Origin: Vibrio neonatus
GTDB taxonomy: Bacteria; Pseudomonadota; Gammaproteobacteria; Enterobacterales; Vibrionaceae
Reading direction: 5' to 3'
Length of the DNA: 64,000 nucleotides
Assembly: GCF_024346975.1 (NCBI RefSeq)
Contig: NZ_AP024885.1
Location: forward strand, 682,001 to 746,000
The position numbers were made by a program, and so were the translations under genes. The notes under the pieces were generated by a model, which did not search any database, was not told the origin of the DNA, and saw only the letters and a list, made by a program, of their open reading frames with translations. Shown here in pieces: positions 57,516-64,000 of this stretch (within the stretch, counting starts at the first letter, position 1; each line of letters starts with the position of its first letter).

Positions 57516-58487
57516 TTAGTACTGTTGTAGATCATTTAGAATTTGCACTAAATCAGGGTTTTCTTTCTTAAATTTGTCGTAAACACTCGCGACTTTAGCT
57601 TTGAATGCAGAAACGTCAACGCTGACGACCTCACCGCCGTTTTTGACGATTTCAGATTTTGCATAATCAGAGTATTCATCCCACGCTTTATCTTGAACAT
57701 CCAATGTTTCTTGCGCGATTTGACGGATAGTTGCTTGGTCTTCTTTTGATAAACCATTCCAGATTTCAGTTGAAACCACTAATAAGTCAGGGATCATGGT
57801 ATGTTGATCCAATGTGTAATATTTCGCGACTTCATACTGGCGAGTAGAGAAGTAGGTTGGAATGTTATTTTCAGCGCCATCAACCACCCCTTGTTGCAAT
57901 GCTGAATACACTTCACCTGATGAGATAGGCACTGGGCTAACACCAAGTGCTTTCATCGTATCGATATCGATAGGAGAGTTTTGCACACGGATTTTTAAGC
58001 CTTTAAGATCTTCAGGTTTGGTGATCTTAGTTTTTGTATAAAATCCGCGAGAACCACTAGACAAGAATGCTAGGCCAATAAAGCCATCTTTGGCTGACGA
58101 TTGTAGGATTTTTTGACCTACCGGACCTCGTAGAATTCTTTTTGAATCCGCTTCATCTTTATATAAGTAAGGCAAAGATAGCACTTTATATTCAGGAGAA
58201 AACGAAGCTGCTAAGCCGCCGCCCACTTTGGCGAACGCCAAAGTACCGTTTTGCACCATTTGCAACGTTGACTCTTCATTGCCTAAGGTCAAGTTTGGAT
58301 AAACTTTGACTCTCATACTGGTTCTTTTGGTGACTTCTTTAGCAAACCAGCTTAAAGATTTATGAACAGGATGATCCAGTGGCATTGCGTGTGCAAGCTT
58401 TTGAACCCTAGCTGATGCGTTAAATGACATAGATAACAAGACTAATCCAGCGCATGATAATAATGTGTTTAATTTTATTAATTTCAT
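57516..58487 (-). CDS. dctP: TRAP transporter substrate-binding protein DctP
   Basis: A 323-aa periplasmic receptor of the DctP family, signal peptide ending FNASA-RVQ. It binds an organic acid or sugar acid; the ligand-anchoring Arg is in KGLKIRVQNSPIDIDTMKALG, and AENNIPTYFSTRQYEVAKYY lines the pocket. It is the last gene of the dctQ-dctM-dctP operon, 25 bp after dctM. The GntR-type regulator nearby and the mutarotase suggest a sugar or sugar acid; the exact ligand is not visible. Confidence 0.92.
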   Translation of the reverse strand: MKLIKLNTLLSCAGLVLLSMSFNASARVQKLAHAMPLDHPVHKSLSWFAKEVTKRTSMRVKVYPNLTLGNEESTLQMVQNGTLAFAKVGGGLAASFSPEYKVLSLPYLYKDEADSKRILRGPVGQKILQSSAKDGFIGLAFLSSGSRGFYTKTKITKPEDLKGLKIRVQNSPIDIDTMKALGVSPVPISSGEVYSALQQGVVDGAENNIPTYFSTRQYEVAKYYTLDQHTMIPDLLVVSTEIWNGLSKEDQATIRQIAQETLDVQDKAWDEYSDYAKSEIVKNGGEVVSVDVSAFKAKVASVYDKFKKENPDLVQILNDLQQY

Positions 58488-58512
58488 TTTATTTCCCTGA
58501 TTAAATTATTGA

Positions 58513-59865
58513 TTAATAACCCGCTAGTTTTGGAAGCCACATTGTTAAGTTTGGAAATGCCGTAACAATGATTAAAGCCAAAAGAATAAGACCGTATATA
58601 GGCAGAAGCTTAGGTACGACGTTGCCAATTTTTCTATTTGCTACACTACAACCTACAAATAGGGCAGTACCTACAGGTGGTGTACAGATGCCGATAGATA
58701 AGTTAAACACCATCATGATCCCAAAGTGGATTGGGTCCATTCCTAGATGAATACCAATAGGTAAAAGAATGGGGGTGAATATTAATATTGCTGGAGACAT
58801 ATCCATAAATGTACCAACAACTAAGAATATAATATTCATAGAGATTAATATGATTACTGGGTTATCTGAAATATTAAGGATAAAGTCAGCAATATATTGT
58901 GGAATATCAGCATTCGACATCGCCCAAGACATTGAGCTTGACGTTGCAATCATCAATAAAACAATTGATGTGATAATGACACTATCAATAACGATAGGAG
59001 TAAGTTTTTTTAGTTTTAACTCTTTATATATGAAACCAAGAATTAAACTATATACAACAGCAATAGCTGATGCTTCTGTTGCAGTAAATATCCCGCCAAC
59101 AATACCACCCATAATCAAAATAACCATGAATAAGCTAGGAATAGCTTCAAGGATGATTTTGTAAGCACTCTTATCTGATTTTACTTTCTCTTGTGGAACT
59201 TGATATTTTTTACCAAAAAGCAATACTCCAGCCATAACAGCAAGACCCATTAGTATTCCAGGGAAATAGCCGGCTAAGAATAGATATTGCACTGATGTAC
59301 CACTGACCAAAGCATAAAGAATCAATACATTTGATGGTGGAATTAACAGGCCAGAAGGACAAGAGGCAATGTTAACGGCAGCTGAAAAATCTTTAGGATA
59401 TTTTTTTTCATTTTGCAGTTCACCCATTAGACCGCCAACGGCTGCCGCTGATGCTGTTGCAGAACCGGATAGCGAACCAAACATCATATTGGCAATGACA
59501 TTGACGTGACATAGTGCGCCAGGTAAGCGACCACCAAGTAACATTGCGAAATTAATCAGTCTCTTAGCTATCCCTCCCGAGTTCATGAGATTTCCGGCGA
59601 ATATAAAAAATGGCAAAGCTAACAGACCAAAATTATCCAAGCCTCCAAGTAACTGTTGCGAAGCTAGACTTGCGGATTTCTCAATAGGAAAATCAAGAAA
59701 TATGGTTAATAGAGAGGATAAGCCAATACCAAACGCAATTGGCATTCCCATAACCAAGAAAACAAGTAAAGAACTAAATAGAACTATAATTGGCAGCAAA
59801 TCATATATGGCGTCAGGCATTACAGAAATATAATGATCTGTAAAAAGTAGATTTAGCAGTGTCAT
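58513..59865 (-). CDS. dctM: TRAP transporter large permease DctM
   Basis: A 450-aa permease with about 12 membrane helices that moves substrate with sodium. Family motifs are MGMPIAFGIGLSS, FGLLALPFFIFAGNLMNSGGIAKRL, FGSLSGSATASAAAVGG and the final PPVGTALFVG. The start ATG at 59865 lies 2 bp after the dctQ stop, so they are coupled. Substrate specificity comes from DctP. Confidence 0.94.
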   Translation of the reverse strand: MTLLNLLFTDHYISVMPDAIYDLLPIIVLFSSLLVFLVMGMPIAFGIGLSSLLTIFLDFPIEKSASLASQQLLGGLDNFGLLALPFFIFAGNLMNSGGIAKRLINFAMLLGGRLPGALCHVNVIANMMFGSLSGSATASAAAVGGLMGELQNEKKYPKDFSAAVNIASCPSGLLIPPSNVLILYALVSGTSVQYLFLAGYFPGILMGLAVMAGVLLFGKKYQVPQEKVKSDKSAYKIILEAIPSLFMVILIMGGIVGGIFTATEASAIAVVYSLILGFIYKELKLKKLTPIVIDSVIITSIVLLMIATSSSMSWAMSNADIPQYIADFILNISDNPVIILISMNIIFLVVGTFMDMSPAILIFTPILLPIGIHLGMDPIHFGIMMVFNLSIGICTPPVGTALFVGCSVANRKIGNVVPKLLPIYGLILLALIIVTAFPNLTMWLPKLAGY

Positions 59866-59867
59866 AA

Positions 59868-60386
59868 TTAATTACCTAATTTCTTACTATACATATGATG
59901 TGATAGTGTGATGATGTCATTTATAGCAAATAAATTTATTAATGCTCCGGCTATAGGTGCCACCAAGTAAATGTAACCCATTGGTAAGTTGGAACCGAAA
60001 ATACTTAAAGTTGGAGAGACTTGATTGTATTGAAGTGTTCTCATTACGACGCTAGAACCGCCATAGATCAATACTAAACTTGAGAATATAATGACCATTA
60101 CACTGATTACTATAGAAAGTAATTCTTCATTTTTAACTTTAGTAATGAGCAATTCGATAGCTAAGTGTCGTTTCAATGAGTAAGTATATGCCCCGCCTAA
60201 GATACCAATCCAAATAAGAAGGTATCTAGATAACTCATCAGTAAAAGTTGATGGGGAGTTTGTGAAAAAACGAGTAAACACCTGCCAAACTACAGTTGCT
60301 ACAATTAACCACATTAAAACTACTAGGAGTCCACCTAGCATTTTTGTTATTTTATCAATGATGTATGAAAATAAAGTCACCCACAT
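59868..60386 (-). CDS. dctQ: TRAP transporter small permease DctQ
   Basis: A 172-aa membrane protein with four helices, the small subunit that packs against DctM. DctQ family segments are WQVFTRFFTNSPSTFTDELSRYLLIWIGILGGAYT and RHLAIELLITK. It is the first gene of the operon. A GntR-type operator palindrome lies about 100 bp upstream at 60487. Confidence 0.9.
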   Translation of the reverse strand: MWVTLFSYIIDKITKMLGGLLVVLMWLIVATVVWQVFTRFFTNSPSTFTDELSRYLLIWIGILGGAYTYSLKRHLAIELLITKVKNEELLSIVISVMVIIFSSLVLIYGGSSVVMRTLQYNQVSPTLSIFGSNLPMGYIYLVAPIAGALINLFAINDIITLSHHMYSKKLGN

Positions 60387-60486
60387 ATTCCTTTTGATAA
60401 TTTAAATGCTAACTCAATAATTATCGCTATATAGATATAACGCTTTGCCGAATGGGAAGTGTTACAAGATGTTTCCCAGAGGCTTT

Positions 60487-60502
60487 ATGTTATGCGTAAC
60501 AA
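60487..60502. promoter_or_regulatory. GntR-type operator upstream of TRAP operon
   Basis: ATGTTA-TGCG-TAACAA matches ATGTTA-N4-TAACAT at 11 of 12 arm positions. It lies 100 bp before dctQ and is probably bound by the LacI-family protein encoded at 62858. Confidence 0.65.
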
Positions 60503-60857
60503 TAGTGCTTTCAAAGGCACTTTTTCAAGAAATGAGGTGTAAGTCATGAAATTTATATCGATATTGTAATGCTTTTTAATTGTCATTTTTAAATGGACTA
60601 AATAACAATTAAATTCGGTTTCTAATATTTCATTTTAATGGGTAATTAGTTGTTTTTAATAAAGGTTTTAATAACCTTAGCGTTAACTAATTAATGATTA
60701 TCTAAAGTGGTTTCTGGTGGTATATAGAGCCGTTTTGTTTAAAAGGCAGGAGGAGAGGTATTATTGATAATGCTTAAAAAGATAAATTTGATAGTGATTA
60801 TGAGGGGGCTTCAGAGTTGAACTCGGGGTCAGTGCTATAGAGAGATTGTGATTTAAT
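60503..60857. other. AT-rich gap without a gene
   Basis: About 355 bp with no credible coding frame between the operator and the rbsD-type terminator. Nothing further recognised. Confidence 0.6.
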
Positions 60858-60895
60858 AATCTGACTTAACATTGAGAGGAAATGTAAGTCAGATT
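60858..60895 (-). terminator. Terminator of the mutarotase gene
   Basis: A 15-bp stem with one bulged base: 60858-60873 with 60881-60895. The T tail on the minus strand is weak. Confidence 0.65.
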
Positions 60896-60917
60896 CTATT
60901 TTGGTAGCGTAAAGAGG

Positions 60918-61334
60918 TTACTTTACTACACCTACGGTAAGCAATAGATTGGCAAAGCGACGGCTTTCCCCAGTTGCAATAATGAGCAGGGTATTAGGTG
61001 ATTTGACGGACTGATAGAAGTCTTCACGCTGCTGGAAACTCATTGGTGTTCCTTGCGGCAGTAGATTCTCATATTCGGCATGAATAGTATTTTCAAAATC
61101 ATCCGGCCAAGCCATCATCGTTGATGCTTCAACATTGATCAGTTTAGTAATGCTATTGAGTACATCTACTGCATTTAGCATATCTGGAGCAAAATTAAGG
61201 TAGATGATTTCAGTTCTTGGATTTGAGTTTGTGACAAATGAAAAATTGCTATCTGCAATCAGAATTTGAGTTTTATGCCCACATTTAGCCAGTACAGACA
61301 GTAACTCAGGATGGATGATGCTGGATTTTATCAT
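60918..61334 (-). CDS. RbsD/FucU-family sugar mutarotase
   Basis: A 138-aa decameric enzyme family that interconverts sugar anomers (ribose for RbsD, fucose for FucU). The family core is IIHPELLSVLAKCGHKTQILIADSNF, where the catalytic His is in AKCGHKT and the Asp in ADSNF. The C-terminal GESRRFANLLLTVGVV completes the fold. Closer to FucU than RbsD in the last part, by my reading. The gene follows the SDR gene after 54 bp that contain a strong terminator. It implies that the substrate of this locus is a cyclic free sugar. Confidence 0.85.
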   Translation of the reverse strand: MIKSSIIHPELLSVLAKCGHKTQILIADSNFSFVTNSNPRTEIIYLNFAPDMLNAVDVLNSITKLINVEASTMMAWPDDFENTIHAEYENLLPQGTPMSFQQREDFYQSVKSPNTLLIIATGESRRFANLLLTVGVVK

Positions 61335-61351
61335 AGAGGGACTCCTTAAAA

Positions 61352-61380
61352 AAATGGCGCAACTCGACGTTGCGCCATTT
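61352..61380 (-). terminator. Terminator overlapping the mutarotase leader
   Basis: A perfect 12-bp stem (61352-61363 with 61369-61380) is followed on the minus strand by seven T that run directly into AAGGAG, the ribosome site of the mutarotase gene. Strong attenuation between SDR and mutarotase is expected. Confidence 0.85.
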
Positions 61381-61388
61381 GATTTAAA

Positions 61389-62153
61389 TTACATGCGGTA
61401 TACGCCACCATTGATGTCTAGCGTAGCGCCAGAAACAAAACCGTCGTATTCAGAAGCAAGGTAAGTGATTGCTTTTGCTACATCTTCAGAGGTTCCAGCG
61501 CGACCTAGAGGAATACCACGAACGGTTTCTTCTGCCGACTCTTTCGTCGTGTGTTGGTTGTGGAAGCGAGTACCTAAGATAAGACCTGGTGCAACTGCAT
61601 TTACGCGAATGCCATAACCACCTAATTCAGCAGCAAGAGAGCGAGTCCAAGTCAGTACCGCACCTTTTGTCATAGAATAAGTTAATGAACCAGAGTGACC
61701 ACCAGAGCGACCAGCAAGAGAGGCTAGGTTTACGATGCTAGCGCCTTCAGTATTTTCTTTTAAGTAAGGAAGAGCAGATTGCGTAACGTTTTTCATGGTC
61801 GTCATGTTGACGTCGAATACAGTTTGCCAATAGTCAGATTCGATTTCACCAAGCCATTTACGAGCAATAATGCCACCCACATTGTTGACAACAATATCGA
61901 TACCACCAAGGAATGCAGCAGCTTCATTAACACAAGCGATCGTGTCTTCTTCGTTGACTAGGTTAGCAAATCCAAAACTGGCTTTTTGTCCGCGAGACTC
62001 AGCGAGTTTAACCAACGCTTCAACACCTTCAGTGCCACTAAAGTAATGAGCAAAAACGTCACATCCAGATTCAATCAATGCTTTGGCTGTTTCATAACCA
62101 ATCCCTTGCTCAGCACCTGTAATGAACACTTTTTTGTTTTTCAAACTTCCCAT
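61389..62153 (-). CDS. Short-chain dehydrogenase/reductase (sugar or sugar-acid)
   Basis: A 254-aa classical SDR. The NAD(P)-binding TGAEQGIG motif is at residues 12-19, NNVG is near residue 90, and the catalytic set is Ser in NLASLAGRSG with YSMTK (Tyr and Lys). The end GFVSGATLDINGGVYRM is typical of glucose-, gluconate- and fucose-type dehydrogenases. The neighbours (mutarotase, TRAP transporter, GntR-type regulator) point to oxidation of a sugar or reduction of a keto-sugar acid. The substrate is not assigned. AAGGAT lies before the ATG; the MITE lies only 62 bp upstream. Confidence 0.87.
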   Translation of the reverse strand: MGSLKNKKVFITGAEQGIGYETAKALIESGCDVFAHYFSGTEGVEALVKLAESRGQKASFGFANLVNEEDTIACVNEAAAFLGGIDIVVNNVGGIIARKWLGEIESDYWQTVFDVNMTTMKNVTQSALPYLKENTEGASIVNLASLAGRSGGHSGSLTYSMTKGAVLTWTRSLAAELGGYGIRVNAVAPGLILGTRFHNQHTTKESAEETVRGIPLGRAGTSEDVAKAITYLASEYDGFVSGATLDINGGVYRM

Positions 62154-62215
62154 TTTAGATCCTTAATAAGTTATTAGCGGTCTCAGAGGCCTTTAAGTTG
62201 AAGGGCTAACCCTAC

Positions 62216-62373
62216 TACCAATCGTACTAAATAACGGGTCATTTTAGCTTGTTAAAATACTCGATTACGGCATTAGAATTTTTGATTGTAGAATAACTAC
62301 TTATCGAAAAATTCCGCCTTGTTCTCAAGCATTTTTCTGCGCTAGTTCTGATCATTACTTAGTGTGATTGGTA
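62216..62373. mobile_element. MITE copy 2 (158 bp)
   Basis: About 93 percent identical to the copy at 47154, with the same TACCAATCG and GATTGGTA ends and TA tips. It sits between the SDR start and the operator at 62533, so it may have separated the promoter from its gene or supplied a new promoter. Confidence 0.88.
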
Positions 62374-62532
62374 TAACTTGCTGTAAACAGGCTCCAATAT
62401 GCTCTTTAAAAGAAGAACGGCTATCTCATTAGCCCATCTTTCTTTTTGTTTAGTCATAGGCAGGCTTGAATTTATTAGCTATTCCTATGATTTATATGGT
62501 TATTTTTCTTGTTTCTGCTTCTAAGTTACTTG

Positions 62533-62548
62533 ATGTTATCGGTAACTA
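62533..62548. promoter_or_regulatory. GntR-type operator, distal
   Basis: ATGTTA-TCGG-TAACTA, 11 of 12 arm bases of the palindrome. It lies 380 bp before the SDR start (about 222 bp if the MITE is removed) and 310 bp before the regulator start. Confidence 0.55.
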
Positions 62549-62823
62549 TTGTGGGTTAGTATAAATAATCAACGGCATAATACAAACACTCATTCTAAAA
62601 ACGTGAACTGGATCAAAGCACTAAAGTAAAGTGGCGGTAAACATTTACTTACATTTTGCTGGTGTTTTCTACAGGTAAGCCCATGTTTTTTCAGAAGCAA
62701 GAATCATCTGAGATAGGTTTGTTTCTTTCCATCTTTGTTGTGGATTTGGATTCTCTATCACAAGGCATCCTATAATATTGTGCGCTGACTCCACTATTGT
62801 ACGGTTAACTTTAATGGCTGTTT

Positions 62824-62838
62824 ATGTTACTGTAACAG
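62824..62838. promoter_or_regulatory. GntR-type operator-like site at the regulator start
   Basis: ATGTTA-CTG-TAACAG, with a 3-bp spacer instead of 4, lies 20 bp before the regulator ATG, consistent with autorepression. The short spacer makes it the weakest of the four. Confidence 0.4.
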
Positions 62839-62857
62839 CGGTTTTTTATGTGAGCAT

Positions 62858-63871
62858 ATGATAATGAGTGAGAATAAGCGGAAGCCTCGTGCGACATTGC
62901 AAGATATTGCAGATCGCGTAGGTGTGACGAAAATGACGGTGAGTCGTTTTATGCGTAATGAAGAGTCTGTATCAGTGAAGACTCGAGCCAGAATTAAGAA
63001 AGTGGCCGAAGAACTTGGATATATTCACAACCGCGCTCCTGCTTTGTTATCTAAATCTTCAAGCCGCTCGATTGGCGTATTACTTCCATCATTATCTAAC
63101 CAAGTGTTTGCTAAGGTAGCTCAAGGTATTGAGTCTGTAACAAACCGCCGTGGCTATGAGGTGTTATTAGGGCACTATAGTTATGAAAACGAAATCGAAG
63201 AAAGGAAAATAGCGACACTATTATCCTATCAAGTTGACGGGTTAATTTTGACGGGTACAAGCCATACCCAAAAGACATTGAAGATGCTTGAAACCGCAGG
63301 GGTTCCTGTGGTCGAGGCGATGGAACTCCCTGAGTCTCCTATCAATATAGCGGTTGGGCTTGATCATAGAATGGCCGCATATGACGCTGTTAACCTTATG
63401 ATAAGTAAGGGTAAAAAGAATATAGCTTATTTTGGTGCTCGACTGGATAGTCGTACTAAGCTACGTATGGAAGGTTATGATGAGGCGATGGTTGAAGCTG
63501 GCCTTGAGAAAAATCATTTCTTAACCTCAAGTCGTTCTAGTTTTACGATTGCTCGAGACTTATTAACTCGCGCTCTAGATGATTGTCAGTATCTTGATGG
63601 TATATTTTGTACCAATGATGATATCGCGATTGGTGCTATTTTAGCCTGTCATGAAATGGGAATTGCCGTTCCAGAGCAAATCAGTGTTGTTGGCTATAAC
63701 GCCTTTGATATTGGTCAAGCCATTACCCCAAAATTAACCAGCGTCTATACACCAAGGTATGAAATTGGTGAGCTCTCCGCTGAATTATTGCTAAATGCAA
63801 TAGAAGGCAAAGAGCCTGAAAAACGTGTTCACGATCTTGGATATACCATCACTAACGGTAAGAGCTCCTAA
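62858..63871 (+). CDS. LacI-family regulator, GntR/IdnR type
   Basis: A 337-aa sugar-responsive repressor. The N-terminal helix-turn-helix is ATLQDIADRVGVTKMTVSRFM, with the hinge AEELGYIHNRAPALLSKSSS. The ligand domain closely follows E. coli gluconate repressor GntR: SIGVLLPSLSNQVFA, GIESVTNRRGYE, VDGLILTGTSHT and DGIFCTNDDIAIGA. Three related operator-like sites lie between 60487 and 62838 and a fourth at 63982. The ATG at 62858 or 62864 can start it. Gluconate or idonate as effector is an inference from similarity. Confidence 0.9.
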   Translation: MIMSENKRKPRATLQDIADRVGVTKMTVSRFMRNEESVSVKTRARIKKVAEELGYIHNRAPALLSKSSSRSIGVLLPSLSNQVFAKVAQGIESVTNRRGYEVLLGHYSYENEIEERKIATLLSYQVDGLILTGTSHTQKTLKMLETAGVPVVEAMELPESPINIAVGLDHRMAAYDAVNLMISKGKKNIAYFGARLDSRTKLRMEGYDEAMVEAGLEKNHFLTSSRSSFTIARDLLTRALDDCQYLDGIFCTNDDIAIGAILACHEMGIAVPEQISVVGYNAFDIGQAITPKLTSVYTPRYEIGELSAELLLNAIEGKEPEKRVHDLGYTITNGKSS

Positions 63872-63981
63872 TATTCTATGAGTGATTTTGACCAATAAAT
63901 TGTGCTCAAAATCACTCTTTTCATCTCAAACCCTCACTTCTTCCCTATAATATATTCACAAATAAGTCAGTTACATGTAGT

Positions 63982-63997
63982 ATGTTACCCATAACAT
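63982..63997. promoter_or_regulatory. Perfect GntR-type operator at the window edge
   Basis: ATGTTA-CCCA-TAACAT is fully symmetric and equals the ATGTTA-N4-TAACAT box. It lies 110 bp after the regulator stop and presumably controls the next gene, outside the window, which may complete the catabolic pathway. Confidence 0.7.
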
Positions 63998-64000
63998 AAA

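Overview
The window looks like chromosomal DNA of a marine gammaproteobacterium of the Vibrionaceae, most likely a Vibrio. This is inferred from familiar gene neighbourhoods (tig-clpP-clpX-lon-hupB-ppiD, a men operon, pta-ackA-yfbV), a Vibrio harveyi-type chitobiase lipoprotein, a rhombosortase, an integron-type attC site, and two copies of a 160-bp repeat of the Vibrio kind. The DNA is moderately AT-rich. No rRNA, CRISPR array or prophage was seen; there is one tRNA gene (Pro, TGG).

Layout. 1-4.5 kb: 5'-nucleotidase, ybaK, rluF, smrA and tRNA-Pro. 4.7-9.6 kb: the most unusual block. It holds an outer-membrane barrel, three small secreted proteins sharing a C-terminal Q-x4-N motif, a periplasmic C39 peptidase and a CsgD/VpsT-like LuxR regulator; I read it as a Fap-like functional-amyloid system. 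9.7-13.7 kb: small outer-membrane barrel and chitobiase. 13.8-17 kb: accessory DNA with a frameshifted IS630-family element, a possible small RNA, and a PIN-like gene with its own attC site. 17-22.5 kb: lipoprotein, general porin, KdgM-type porin, DUF2797 protein, and a 35-residue membrane peptide behind a strong CRP palindrome. 22.6-33 kb: gltX and the protein quality-control block. 33-38 kb: ComEA-like protein, rhombosortase, tapT, dNTPase-type genes and alaA. 38-44.6 kb: menaquinone genes menF-D-H-C-E, with menB absent from its usual place. 44.7-48.1 kb: membrane and small proteins and the first MITE. 48.2-57.4 kb: pta, ackA, yfbV, a TrpX-type ABC transporter, dusC and a YecA-like protein. 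57.5-64 kb: a sugar catabolic locus with a TRAP transporter, a RbsD/FucU mutarotase, an SDR dehydrogenase and a GntR-type LacI regulator, with four matching operator-like palindromes.

How the genes work together. The quality-control block supplies folding (trigger factor, PpiD) and proteolysis (ClpXP, Lon). pta-ackA gives acetate overflow and ATP. The men genes feed anaerobic respiration. The porins, chitobiase and TRAP locus fit a life on polysaccharide-derived sugars in the sea. The amyloid-like locus and its regulator suggest surface or biofilm attachment. The IS630 element and the two MITEs share terminal sequence, so the MITEs are probably non-autonomous relatives; one sits only 62 bp upstream of the SDR gene.
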